Both the position numbers and the translations under genes were made by a program. From assembly GCA_964384215.1 (NCBI GenBank), contig CAYLLB010000021.1, positions 22,216 through 86,215 of the forward strand: 64,000 nt of DNA, in the 5' to 3' direction. The notes beneath the pieces are model-generated. The model did no database searches, was not told where the DNA came from, and saw only the letters and a program-made list of their open reading frames with translations. Of the stretch, positions 50,482 to 60,008 are shown piece after piece (within the stretch, counting starts at the first letter, position 1; the number at the start of each line of letters is the position of its first letter). The DNA is from JAJFUV01 sp964384215 (GTDB taxonomy: Bacteria > Acidobacteriota > Terriglobia > Bryobacterales > Bryobacteraceae).

Positions 50482-51834
50482 TTGCAAGTTTCGGATACCA
50501 TTGTCGCCATCTCCACGCCGCCAGGGCGCGGGGGGCTGGGTGTGGTGCGTCTTTCGGGCGCCGAAGCGCGCTCCATCGCCGAGCGTATTCTGCGATTCGC
50601 GCCGGCGGCCGAATGGAAGCCCCGCACCGCGCGTGTGGCCGAGTTGATCGACGAAGACGGCCGCGTGGTGGACCAGGTGGTGGCTACTTGGTTTGCACGA
50701 CCAAGCTCTTACACGGCTGAGGACGTGGTGGAGATCTCCTGCCACGGCGCCCCCGTAGTGCTTCGGTTCTGCGTCGCGCGCGCGGTGGAGGCCGGAGCGC
50801 GGCCCGCCGAACCCGGCGAGTTCACCCTGCGCGCGTTTCTCAATGGACGCCTGGACCTGCCCCAAGCCGAGGCCGTGCGCGACCTCATCGAGGCTACCAC
50901 GCTCTACCAGGCTAGAGTCGCGGCCGAGCAGACCACTGGCGCGTTGTCGCGCCGCCTGGCGCCCCTCAAGAACCAACTCTGCGACTTGGTTGCGCTCGTG
51001 GAGGCGGGACTGGACTTCGCCGAGGACGACTTGCCGGTGGCTTCAACGGACGATTTACTGTCACGGCTGGACCCGTTGCTTGAAGGCATTTCAAGGCTGG
51101 CAGCGAGTTACGACTACGGCAAGCTGGTGCACGAGGGGATCGCGCTGGCCATCGCCGGCCGTCCCAACGTGGGCAAAAGCAGCTTGTTCAACCGGCTGTT
51201 GGAACGCGACCGCGCGATCGTCACCGAAGTCCCCGGTACCACCCGCGACACGGTGAGCGAGACCGCGACTCTGGCGGGCATCCCCGTAAAGTTCATTGAC
51301 ACCGCCGGTGTGCGCGCCTCGGCCGACCTCGTCGAATCGCTGGGCATTGAACGCACATACGATGCGATTTCTGAAGCCGACCTGACGCTAGTAGTGATCG
51401 ATTCCTCCATGCCGGTGGAGGCGGCCGATGACGGTTTGATCCGGCACGCCGCCGCACGCGGCCGCCACCTGGTAGTGGCCAACAAGTGCGACCTCCCGAG
51501 GCGCGCTGCCATCGAGCCCGGTTGGGTCGAAGTGAGCGCGCTCACGGGCGATGGCATTGGCGCGCTTCGCGAGCGGATCGCCGATACCATCGCGCCCGAA
51601 GGCGGGGTGGAGCGCGAATCCGGATTCATCACCAGCCTGCGCCATGAGCAACTGCTGCTCCAGGCACAGGCGCAGATCGAAAAAGCCCGGGAGGCGGTCG
51701 TACGTGGCGAGCACCACGACCTACTGGCGGTGGACCTCTACGGAGCGCTCCAGGCCATCGACGAACTGACAGGAGCCACCACCGCCGACGACATCCTCAA
51801 CCGCATATTCTCGACGTTCTGTATTGGGAAGTGA
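50482..51834 (+). CDS. mnmE: tRNA uridine-5-carboxymethylaminomethyl modification GTPase MnmE
   Basis: With MnmG modifies the wobble uridine of several tRNAs. The 450-residue protein begins SDTIVAISTPPGRGGLGVVRLSG, the folate-binding N domain. The G domain has GRPNVGKSSLFN, the switch stretch PGTTRDTVSE, DTAGVR and NKCD, and the C-terminal FCIGK motif holds the essential cysteine. The start is TTG, two bases after the jag stop, with no independent ribosome site, so it relies on coupling. Ordinary length confirms this start. mnmG is not in the window. Confidence 0.97.
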   Translation: MQVSDTIVAISTPPGRGGLGVVRLSGAEARSIAERILRFAPAAEWKPRTARVAELIDEDGRVVDQVVATWFARPSSYTAEDVVEISCHGAPVVLRFCVARAVEAGARPAEPGEFTLRAFLNGRLDLPQAEAVRDLIEATTLYQARVAAEQTTGALSRRLAPLKNQLCDLVALVEAGLDFAEDDLPVASTDDLLSRLDPLLEGISRLAASYDYGKLVHEGIALAIAGRPNVGKSSLFNRLLERDRAIVTEVPGTTRDTVSETATLAGIPVKFIDTAGVRASADLVESLGIERTYDAISEADLTLVVIDSSMPVEAADDGLIRHAAARGRHLVVANKCDLPRRAAIEPGWVEVSALTGDGIGALRERIADTIAPEGGVERESGFITSLRHEQLLLQAQAQIEKAREAVVRGEHHDLLAVDLYGALQAIDELTGATTADDILNRIFSTFCIGK

Positions 51835-51850
51835 GGGGTGTTCGGAGTTC

Positions 51851-53905
51851 CTAACGATACTGGCGGGCGATGTGGTACTTCCTCATACGGGCTTGCAGCG
51901 TCGTCCGCTTCAGGCCGAGCCTCGCCGCCGCTCCCCTCGGCCCGCCCACCACGCCGTTCGATTCCCTCAGTGCGTGCAGGATTCTCTCGCGTTCAGCCGC
52001 TTGGCCAGCTTCGGGGCTCCGCGGGTGCGGTCCTGCGGCAGCCACCCTTCCCGTGAACGCGGGCATGGCTACAGCCAGCACGTTCCCGCGCGTCAGAATG
52101 ACGGACCTCTCGATGACGTTCTGTAACTCGCGGATGTTCCCGGGCCAGTCGTAGCGGCTCAACGCGTCCAGAGCGGCCGAAGGGATGTCCACGATGTTGC
52201 GCTTCATGCGCTGGGAGTACTTCTGCACGAAATAGCGCGTGAGCAGCGGAATATCCTCGCGGCGCTCCCGCAATGGAGGAACATTCAGTGGGAAGACGTG
52301 CAGGCGGTAGTACAGGTCGGCGCGAAACTGGCCTTCGTCCACCATGGCTTTCAGATCGCGGTTCGTGGCCACGACGAAGCGAACGTCGACCCGGATGGTG
52401 CGGCTGCCGCCCACTCTCTCGAACTCCTGGTCCTGAATGGCCCGCAGCAGTTTCGGCTGCAATTCCAGCGGCATCTCCCCGATTTCGTCCAGGAACAGTG
52501 TGCCCCGGTGCGCCAGTTCGAAGCGCCCGATCTTTTGGCCCACCGCTCCGGTGAAAGCGCCTTTTTCATGGCCGAACAACTCGCTTTCGAGGAGGCTCGC
52601 TGGGATGGCGGCGCAGTTCACCTTAACGAAACTCCCTTTTGACCGTGCGCTCTGCTCGTGGATTGCCCGGGCCACCAATTCTTTACCGGTCCCCGTTTCG
52701 CCGAGAATGAGAACCGTGGCATCGGTTGGCGCCACGATCTGAATGCCCCTCAAAATCGACTGGAAGGCCGGCCCCTCGCCCACCATGTTCCCGATGTTCT
52801 GGTCCAGTCGAAGTTCGTCTTCCAGGTAGAGCTTCTCAGTGGCGAGCCGCTCCTTCATCTCGGCCAGTTCCTGGTAAGAGAGCGAGTTCTCGACTGCGAT
52901 GGCCACTTGGCGCGCAACCTGCACAAGAAGTTCGATGTCTTCCCCGGTCCATGGTTCCCCGGTGGTTCTGGCGATTTCCAGTGTGCCGAGCGTACGGTTG
53001 GGCGTCACCAGCGGAATCGAGCAATGCGATCTGAATCCCAACTCTGCGAACCTGCGGTAATTGGGGGACGGGAACCTGTCGAAGTCAACCTCTTGCACCA
53101 CGACGGGCTTCCCGGTTGCGAGCGCTTCCGCTGTAGGCATGCCCTCCGCGTTGCCCGACTTGCGGTCGAACTTGAAGAGTTCCTCACCGGGGAAATGCAA
53201 CGCGTACAACTCGAGTTCGCCAGGGGTATCTTTGCATAGCAGTAGTACAGCGATGTCGTGTTTGATCACCTTGGAGAGTTGCTCGGAAATCGCCGACGCC
53301 AGCTCATTCGGTGACAACTTCGAGACGAGCGCATTCGTAATATCGAACAGCGCCCGTACACGGTCCCGTTCGCGCACCAATTCTTGTTTTGCCAGGAAGC
53401 CATCTACGGCGACGGCGAACTCGCTGGCTACCCGTTCCAGGAACGTGAGCTCAGCCGGACTGGGGTCATACGGCGCCAGGCAACCGAATCCGATAACACC
53501 CAATCGGTTCTCTCCCGCCGTCAGCGGCACAACCGTGAGGGCTTGTAGACCTGCCCTACGAACCATTTCCATGAACTCCGGCCATCGGGCATCGTTCTCG
53601 ATCGAAGGGATCACCAGCGTCTTCTGATTCCGCCAAACCCAACCTGCGGGCGTGTCTTCACGAGGAGAGAGGGTACCGCCCACAGTGTTCATCTCCCCGG
53701 ACGCCTTCAGCACATGCAGCCGCATGGCTTTTCCGTCCGGATCGCGGAGGATCATCGCCACGTACTCGAAATCCACGACTCGCCGTAGCGACTCCGCTAC
53801 GCCCGACAACAGGCTATCCAAGTCCGTGTGGCCCGCGATCGACCGCGCGAGTTCCAGAACGGCTTCGTAGATGTCGCTCTGTGAAGCCCTCACGGTTCCG
53901 ATCAT
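51851..53905 (-). CDS. Sigma-54-dependent transcriptional activator with GAF domains (FhlA-like)
   Basis: A 684-residue enhancer-binding protein. Two GAF-type sensory domains (about 20-165 and 185-345) precede a complete AAA+ domain with Walker A ILGETGTGKELVARAIH, the sigma-54 contact loop GAFTGA in LFGHEKGAFTGAVG, Walker B GTLFLDEIGEM and the RADLYYRL motif. A Fis-type helix-turn-helix ends the protein (GPRGAAARLGLKRTTLQARM). It activates RpoN-dependent promoters in response to a small molecule. It lies 117 bases downstream of the RND efflux genes in the same direction. I searched the pump promoter region by eye for GG-N10-GC and found no convincing sigma-54 site. Confidence 0.94.
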   Translation of the reverse strand: MIGTVRASQSDIYEAVLELARSIAGHTDLDSLLSGVAESLRRVVDFEYVAMILRDPDGKAMRLHVLKASGEMNTVGGTLSPREDTPAGWVWRNQKTLVIPSIENDARWPEFMEMVRRAGLQALTVVPLTAGENRLGVIGFGCLAPYDPSPAELTFLERVASEFAVAVDGFLAKQELVRERDRVRALFDITNALVSKLSPNELASAISEQLSKVIKHDIAVLLLCKDTPGELELYALHFPGEELFKFDRKSGNAEGMPTAEALATGKPVVVQEVDFDRFPSPNYRRFAELGFRSHCSIPLVTPNRTLGTLEIARTTGEPWTGEDIELLVQVARQVAIAVENSLSYQELAEMKERLATEKLYLEDELRLDQNIGNMVGEGPAFQSILRGIQIVAPTDATVLILGETGTGKELVARAIHEQSARSKGSFVKVNCAAIPASLLESELFGHEKGAFTGAVGQKIGRFELAHRGTLFLDEIGEMPLELQPKLLRAIQDQEFERVGGSRTIRVDVRFVVATNRDLKAMVDEGQFRADLYYRLHVFPLNVPPLRERREDIPLLTRYFVQKYSQRMKRNIVDIPSAALDALSRYDWPGNIRELQNVIERSVILTRGNVLAVAMPAFTGRVAAAGPHPRSPEAGQAAERERILHALRESNGVVGGPRGAAARLGLKRTTLQARMRKYHIARQYR

Positions 53906-54022
53906 AACTGGTTTTCTTCCCGCGCTGCGGCAGATGCCTTATGGCAACTGCCGAAAGTGACAATGCGCCCCACCGGCGCACCCACCCTTCCAGAGTCTTC
54001 CATCTCACGGGAGGGGCGTTTC

Positions 54023-55438
54023 TTACGCCCCTCCTCCCAAGACTTTATACAGTGTCACCAGATTGCTCATCCGGGCGAACCGCAGGCTCACCAAGCCCTG
54101 CTGCGCGCCGTATAGGGAACGCTGGGCGACGAGGACGCTCAGGTAGCTGTCGATGCCTGCTTTGTAGCGGGCATCGGAAAGGCGGTAGGTTTCCGCCAGC
54201 GTATTGACCAAATTCTGCTGGGCCTCCTGCTGCTCCATCAGTCTGGTCCGCAAGCTCAAAGAATCGCTCACTTCTCGGAAGGCCGATTGAATAGCCTTCT
54301 CGTACTCGGCGACGGCCAAGTCCCGGTCCACCTCGGCGACTTTCACGTTGGCTTTCCGGGCGCCGGCATCGAAGATGGGCAAAGCCGCCTGTGGCGCAAA
54401 CTGCCACGTTCGAGAGCCGTACTTGAACAAATTGGTGAGATCGCCGCTCATGAGACCGAGAGCGGCGGTCAAAGAGATCCGCGGAAAGAAGTTCGCACGG
54501 GCCGCCCCGATGTTTGCATAAGCGGCTTTTAATTGGTGCTCCGCTGAAAGGATGTCGGGACGCTTGAGCAACACCTCGGAAGGTAGCCCGGCGACGATAT
54601 CCTTCAATGTCTTCTCGGACCCCAGTTCACCGGGCAGCAGATTGGCCGGAACCGGTGCGCCCACCACAAGGTTGAGCGCGTTTTCGTCCACGGCGACCTG
54701 GCCGGTGTAACGGGCGATGTCCACACGCGCCGCTTCGACCTGGCTCTGCGTCTGGCGAAGTTCCAGGTCGCTGGCCATGCCGGCATCGCGCGTGCGCAAG
54801 ATCAGTTCGTAGTAAGCCTGCTGGGTCTTCAGCGTTTCTTGTGCCAGGTGCAGGTTTTCCCGGTCCGCGGCTAGGGCAAGGTAACTGTGGGCGACAGCAC
54901 CCACCAGCGCGATCTGCGTTCCCCGGCGAGCTTGCTCGGTCGCCAGGTACTGCTCCAGAGCCGCGCTTTTCAAGCTGCGGATGCGCCCGAACAGGTCGGG
55001 TTCCCAGCTACTGATGCCCACGCCGACGGTGATCTGCCCCACCGTATCCGGCTTGCCACTGTTCGACATCTTCGCGGGCAGCCGGTAGGCCTCGCCTCCG
55101 GCCGCCGCGCTTACGGTCGGGTACTGCTGGGCGCGCTGGATCTTATACAGAGCCTGGGCTTTTTCGATGTTGAGCGCGGCCATCCTGAGATCCCGGTTGT
55201 TGGCCAGCGCCAATTCGATTACGGACTGCAACCGGGCGTCGGTAAAGAACTCGCGCCACTTCACCTCCGCCGCCGAGGGCGCGCCGGCCGTCCTTTGGGA
55301 CTCCGTGTCGGCCTCGGCCGTGTGCCACGCCTGAGGAACCGGAGGGGTCGGCTGTTTATACTTGGGAGCCAACGCACAGCCGCTCAAGCTGAGCAGAACT
55401 CCAATGCAGAGGCACTGGAATGGCTTAATGATATTCAT
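54023..55438 (-). CDS. RND efflux outer membrane channel lipoprotein (NodT/OprM family)
   Basis: A 471-residue outer-membrane factor forming the exit duct of a tripartite pump. The lipobox LSGC (signal CIGVLLSLSGCALAPKY) and the mature PTPPVPQAWH start are typical of OprM/CusC-like proteins, followed by two repeats of coiled-coil and beta-strand regions (NRDLRMAALNIEKAQALY, RPDILSAEHQLKAAYANIGAARANFFP). I began at the Met just before the signal peptide; the longer frame overlaps the pump gene. The start is one base after the RND stop, so it is the third gene of the operon. Confidence 0.93.
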   Translation of the reverse strand: MNIIKPFQCLCIGVLLSLSGCALAPKYKQPTPPVPQAWHTAEADTESQRTAGAPSAAEVKWREFFTDARLQSVIELALANNRDLRMAALNIEKAQALYKIQRAQQYPTVSAAAGGEAYRLPAKMSNSGKPDTVGQITVGVGISSWEPDLFGRIRSLKSAALEQYLATEQARRGTQIALVGAVAHSYLALAADRENLHLAQETLKTQQAYYELILRTRDAGMASDLELRQTQSQVEAARVDIARYTGQVAVDENALNLVVGAPVPANLLPGELGSEKTLKDIVAGLPSEVLLKRPDILSAEHQLKAAYANIGAARANFFPRISLTAALGLMSGDLTNLFKYGSRTWQFAPQAALPIFDAGARKANVKVAEVDRDLAVAEYEKAIQSAFREVSDSLSLRTRLMEQQEAQQNLVNTLAETYRLSDARYKAGIDSYLSVLVAQRSLYGAQQGLVSLRFARMSNLVTLYKVLGGGA

Positions 55439-55439
55439 C

Positions 55440-58400
55440 TCAATGCACCTCCGGACTGACGGGAACCGATGAAGATCCCGCCGGCGGGGTGGTTTTACCT
55501 CGCCCAAAGATTTGGGCAACGAGTACGAAGAACATGGGAATGAAGATCAGGTCAATGAACGTGGCGGAGAGCATGCCGCCCGTCACGGCGGTCCCGATGC
55601 CGTTCATCGCGCCGGCGCCGGCACCCTTCGTGATGGCCAGCGGCAGCGTACCGAAAAAGAATGCCAGCGATGTCATGATTACCGGGCGGAACCGGATCCT
55701 GACCGCCGCAAGCGTCGCGTCGACGAGCCCGGCTCCCTGCCTCATCTGCTCTTTAATGAACTGGATGATCAGGATGGCGTTCTTCGTCGAAAGCCCCATG
55801 GTGGTCAGAAAGCCGATTTGGAAGTAAACGTCGTTGGGCAGTCCTCGCAATGTCGTCGCCAGCAAAGCGCCGAACACACCCAGCGGAATCATTAACAGAT
55901 TCACGAACGGGATGGTCCAGCTTTCATACAGAGCCGCCACGCAAAGGAAGATCACCAGGATTGAGAAAGCGTAGAGCAGAGGTCCTTGCGAAGTAGCCAT
56001 CCTCTCCTGATACGAAAGGCCCTGCCAGTCCGAGCCGAAGCCCTTGGGCAGCTTTGCCGTAATTTCCTGCATGGCCTGCATCGCCTCGCCGGAGCTTCTC
56101 CCCGGCGAAGGCTCGCCCCAAATGTTCATTGAGGGGAAGCCGTTGAACCGTTCCAGCCTGGGGGATCCGCTGATCCAATGGCCGGAGGCAAATGCTGAGA
56201 ACGGAACGATCTTTCCCTGGTTGTTGCGCACATACAGCTTCTTGAGGTCATCGGGGAGCATGCGGTACGGTGCGTCCGCCTGTGCGAATACGCGTTTGAC
56301 CCTGCCACCCTGGATGAAGTCATTGACGTAAGCGCTGCCGAACGAACCCGAAATGGCGTTGTTGATACTTGAGATCGGGATTGCCAGAGCACCGGCCCTT
56401 TCCCAATCCACGTCGATCTTATACTGTGGCACGTCTTCCATGCCGTTCGGCCGCACCCGCAGCAATCTCGCGTCGCTGGCGGCCATGCCGAGGAGCTGGT
56501 TGCGGGCCTCGGTGAGCTTGGCGTGGCCCGCTCCGGCGAAATCGATTAACTGAAAATCGAAGCCCATGGCATTTCCTAGTTCGGAAACCGGAGGGGGCAG
56601 GAACGCGAACACCGTGGCTCCGCGAACCTTGCCGAACGCCTGCATTGCCCTTCCGGCCACGGCCTTCGCCGCCAGATCCTTCCGGTCGCGCAGTTCCCAG
56701 TCCTTCAGGCGCACGAATACCATACCGTTGTTTTGCGCCCTGCCGGAAAAGCCGATGCCGGCCACGGCCATCACTGATTCCACGGCCTCTTTCTCATTCG
56801 CCAGAAAGTGGCGCTGGACTTCATCCGCCACCGCGGTGGTCTGTTCCATCGTCGCGCCTGTCGGCAGGAGGATCTGGCACAACAGGATCCCCTGGTCCTC
56901 ATCCGGCAAATAACCGGTGGGCAAGTGCAGGAACAGGTAGCCAATAGTGACCAGGAGCACTACATAAACGGCTACGTAACGCAACTTCCGCAGGATTGAG
57001 TGCCTGACCACTTTTATGTACTGAGTTCGGACCCAGTAGAAGAGGCGATCAAACCACAACAGAAACGGCCGCACCAGTCGCGGCGCTGTCTCGGCCGGCT
57101 CGTGTCCCACAGGCACGGGCCGCAGAAGCGAGGCGCAGAGGACCGGCGTGAGGATCAACGCCACCAGGACCGACAAGAGCATGGATGCGATGATGGTTAC
57201 CGAGAATTGACGGTAGATGATGCCGGTCGAGCCGGAGAAGAAGGCCATGGGACCGAACACCGCCGACAGCACCAACCCGATACCGACCAGCGCGCTGGTG
57301 ATTTGGTCCATGGATTTGGCGGTGGCTTCCCGGGGCGAAAGCCCTTCCTCGCTCATGATCCTTTCCACGTTTTCCACGACGACGATGGCATCGTCGACCA
57401 GGAGACCGATCGCCAGCACCATGGCGAACATGGTGAGCATGTTGATGGAAAAGCCAAAGAAGCCCAGGACGGCGAAGGTGCCGAGGAGCACCACCGGAAC
57501 CGCAATCGTCGGGATCAGGGTCGCGCGCATGTTGCCCATGAAGATCAACATGACCAGGAACACCAGCAGGATCGCCTCGAAGAGGGTCTTGACCACCTCT
57601 TTGATTGCCACCCTGGTGAACGGGGTGGTGTCGTACGGATAGACGACCTTCATGCCGTGGGGGAAGTACTGGCTCATCTCTTCCATCCGGGCGCGGATCG
57701 CATCCGCCGTATCCAGCGCGTTGGCGCCGGCAGCCTGACGGATGGCCAGACCCGCCGACGGCCTGTTGTTGTACGTGCCGTCGATGTCGTACACCTCGGT
57801 TCCCAGTTCCGTTCTCGCCACATCCGAGACGCGCACCACGGATCCGTCCGGATTCGTGCGGATCGGGATTGAGGCAAACTCGGCGGGGGTCTTGAGAAGG
57901 TTCTGGACGATGATGGCGGCGTTCAGGCGCTGCCCTTTCACCGCCGGCGCTCCACCGAACTGGCCGGCAGAAACCTCCACGTTGTATGCCCGCAGCGCCG
58001 CGACGACATCGTCGATGGTCATCCCGTAGTTGGTGAGTTTGTCCGGATTCAGCCAGACGCGCATCGCGTATTGGGTGCCGAAGACTTCCACCTCGCCCAC
58101 ACCCGGTATCCGCGAAAGCACCTTTTCCAGGTTGGATTGCGCGTAGTCGCGCAGATCGTTCCCATCCATACTCCCGTCTTCCGAGATGAGGCTTACAACG
58201 ATCAGGTAATTGCGCGTCGATTTACTGACCTTGATGCCGTAACGCTGCACCACCTCCGGCAGACTGGCCGTGGCCAATTGAAGTTTGTTTTGCACCTGCG
58301 CCCAGGCGAGGTCCGGGTTGGTCCCCGGGGCAAAGGTCAACTCGACCCGCGCGGAACCCGACGAGTCGCTCGTCGAGTTAATGTAGAGCAGATTATCGAA

Positions 58401-58613
58401 GCCGGTCATCTTTTGCTCAATGATCTGCGTCACGCTGTTCTCTACCGTCTCGGCCGAGGCGCCCGGATAGAACGCACTGATGGCGATGGACGGCGGAGCA
58501 ATGGGTGGATACTGCGAGATGGGCATGTTATAGATGGCCAGCCCGCCTAACACCATAAAAGAAATCGCGATCACCCAGGCGAAGACCGGGCGGTCGAGGA
58601 AGAATCTAGACAT
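55440..58613 (-). CDS. RND-family multidrug efflux permease (HAE1/AcrB type)
   Basis: A 1,057-residue proton-driven inner-membrane pump. FFLDRPVFAWVIAI opens the protein; the HAE1 landmarks GAFGxx-like VVLLGTFAVLGFFGFSINMLTMFAMVLAIGLLVDDAIVVVENVER with the Asp pair for proton relay are present, as is the second set in the C-terminal half (GVFGALLATTLRGLPNDVYFQIG). Twelve membrane helices and two large periplasmic loops fit the family length. Substrates are probably hydrophobic drugs or solvents. It overlaps the adaptor gene by eight bases. Confidence 0.96.
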   Translation of the reverse strand: MSRFFLDRPVFAWVIAISFMVLGGLAIYNMPISQYPPIAPPSIAISAFYPGASAETVENSVTQIIEQKMTGFDNLLYINSTSDSSGSARVELTFAPGTNPDLAWAQVQNKLQLATASLPEVVQRYGIKVSKSTRNYLIVVSLISEDGSMDGNDLRDYAQSNLEKVLSRIPGVGEVEVFGTQYAMRVWLNPDKLTNYGMTIDDVVAALRAYNVEVSAGQFGGAPAVKGQRLNAAIIVQNLLKTPAEFASIPIRTNPDGSVVRVSDVARTELGTEVYDIDGTYNNRPSAGLAIRQAAGANALDTADAIRARMEEMSQYFPHGMKVVYPYDTTPFTRVAIKEVVKTLFEAILLVFLVMLIFMGNMRATLIPTIAVPVVLLGTFAVLGFFGFSINMLTMFAMVLAIGLLVDDAIVVVENVERIMSEEGLSPREATAKSMDQITSALVGIGLVLSAVFGPMAFFSGSTGIIYRQFSVTIIASMLLSVLVALILTPVLCASLLRPVPVGHEPAETAPRLVRPFLLWFDRLFYWVRTQYIKVVRHSILRKLRYVAVYVVLLVTIGYLFLHLPTGYLPDEDQGILLCQILLPTGATMEQTTAVADEVQRHFLANEKEAVESVMAVAGIGFSGRAQNNGMVFVRLKDWELRDRKDLAAKAVAGRAMQAFGKVRGATVFAFLPPPVSELGNAMGFDFQLIDFAGAGHAKLTEARNQLLGMAASDARLLRVRPNGMEDVPQYKIDVDWERAGALAIPISSINNAISGSFGSAYVNDFIQGGRVKRVFAQADAPYRMLPDDLKKLYVRNNQGKIVPFSAFASGHWISGSPRLERFNGFPSMNIWGEPSPGRSSGEAMQAMQEITAKLPKGFGSDWQGLSYQERMATSQGPLLYAFSILVIFLCVAALYESWTIPFVNLLMIPLGVFGALLATTLRGLPNDVYFQIGFLTTMGLSTKNAILIIQFIKEQMRQGAGLVDATLAAVRIRFRPVIMTSLAFFFGTLPLAITKGAGAGAMNGIGTAVTGGMLSATFIDLIFIPMFFVLVAQIFGRGKTTPPAGSSSVPVSPEVH

Positions 58614-59862
58614 GCGGTTCTCCCTTCACGCCGGCGCCTGCGGCGGGCTTGCCGCCGTCGCCGGTAGTGACGGGGACCGCCCGCACCGGCATCCCAGGAC
58701 GTATCTTCCCAAGTCCCTCGACGATCAGACGGTCGCCAGCGGCCAATCCCTTAAGAACCAGCCACTTATCTCCAATGGCTCGTTCAAGTTCCAATGCCCT
58801 GCGCTCGACCTTGCCATCCTGGCCTACAACCAGGGCAATGGGATTTCCCTTCGGATCGCGGCTGATCCCGGCTTGGGGAGCGAGGATGGCCTCCTCCCGC
58901 ACGCCTTCCTCCACCACCGCCTGCACGAACATGCCCGGGAGTAGAACCTCTTTGGGATTCGCGAAAACCATGCGAAGAGTCACCGAGCCCGTTGTCGGCT
59001 CCACCGTCACATCGCGGAATTGAAGCGTACCCGTGATCGGATAGGGCGTTCTATCTTCCAGCAGCAGTTTCACCCTGTTCTGGAGCGCCCCGTCCCGTTT
59101 CAGACGGCCGCTTTCCAGATTGCGCCTCAGGCGGATCAGTTCCGCATTAGCTTGGACCACGTCCACATAGATCGGGTTCAACTGCTGCACCACCGCCAGG
59201 GGCGTGGGCTGATATGCCGTTGCGAGCGCACCGACCGTGATGTTGGACTTGCCTATACGTCCGGTGATGGGTGCCTTGATGGGCGTATAGGACAGGTTGA
59301 TACGGGCGCTTTCGACGGCCGCCCGGTTGATCTCGACCGACGCTTTTCGTGCCGCCAGGTTAGCCTCGGCTTGCCGCAGCGCGGCCGTGGCGTCGTCGTA
59401 ATCCTGCTTGGCGACCGCGTTGATCGCCACGAGGCCTTTGAGGCGCTCCGCGCGAGAGCGGATCGCCGGCAGATTCGCCTCCGCAGTCACGAGATCCGCC
59501 TGGGCCGTGACCAGAGCGGCCTTCGCCTGTTCATAGGCTGCCTTGTACGGCGCGGGATCGATCTGGTACAACACGTCTCCGGCCTTCACTATGGAGCCCT
59601 CTTGGAACAGGCGGCTCTGGATGAGCCCATTCACCTGGGGACGGATTTCCGCCACCAGGTAAGCCGACGTCCTGCCCGGCAGTTCAGTGGTTAACATGAT
59701 CCTTTCCGGGCTGAGAGTGACGAAACCGACTTCTACGGGGGCCATCAGGGGCGGAGCACTTGCTTTCTTACAGCCGGATGCAAGCAGTCCCGCGAAGAGA
59801 AGACCGGAGACGGCCAAGCACTTCGGCCAGTTAACGGATGCGCTTTGTCTAGGAATTGGCAT
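58606..59862 (-). CDS. RND efflux periplasmic adaptor lipoprotein (AcrA/MexA type)
   Basis: A 418-residue membrane-fusion protein that links pump and channel. Signal with lipobox LLASGC; the lipoyl-like halves surround an alpha-hairpin (PAPYKAAYEQAKAALVTAQADLVTAEANLPAIRSRAERLKGLV), followed by the beta-barrel domain (INLSYTPIKAPITGRIGKSNITVG). First gene of the adaptor-pump-channel operon. No local repressor of the TetR/MarR type flanks it; a perfect 8-base inverted repeat lies about 90 bases upstream and could be an operator. Confidence 0.94.
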   Translation of the reverse strand: MPIPRQSASVNWPKCLAVSGLLFAGLLASGCKKASAPPLMAPVEVGFVTLSPERIMLTTELPGRTSAYLVAEIRPQVNGLIQSRLFQEGSIVKAGDVLYQIDPAPYKAAYEQAKAALVTAQADLVTAEANLPAIRSRAERLKGLVAINAVAKQDYDDATAALRQAEANLAARKASVEINRAAVESARINLSYTPIKAPITGRIGKSNITVGALATAYQPTPLAVVQQLNPIYVDVVQANAELIRLRRNLESGRLKRDGALQNRVKLLLEDRTPYPITGTLQFRDVTVEPTTGSVTLRMVFANPKEVLLPGMFVQAVVEEGVREEAILAPQAGISRDPKGNPIALVVGQDGKVERRALELERAIGDKWLVLKGLAAGDRLIVEGLGKIRPGMPVRAVPVTTGDGGKPAAGAGVKGEPHV

Positions 59863-59948
59863 GAAAGACTATTCTCGCATTAAATATGGCAACCCTGAGC
59901 CCATATGGATTGTCCTTTAGAATGAATGGACTTCCGGGATTCTTCATA

Positions 59949-59976
59949 GCAGATGCCAAACCATGTAAGCATCTGC
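59949..59976. promoter_or_regulatory. 8-base inverted repeat between the radical SAM gene and the RND operon
   Basis: GCAGATGC, a 12-base spacer and GCATCTGC, perfect. It is 87 bases upstream of the adaptor start and 32 bases after the radical SAM stop, so it may be an operator for the pump or a hairpin ending the radical SAM transcript; there is no T run after it. Confidence 0.4.
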
Positions 59977-60008
59977 CAATGTCAAGTGCCCACGCGTCTG
60001 CGCTCAGG

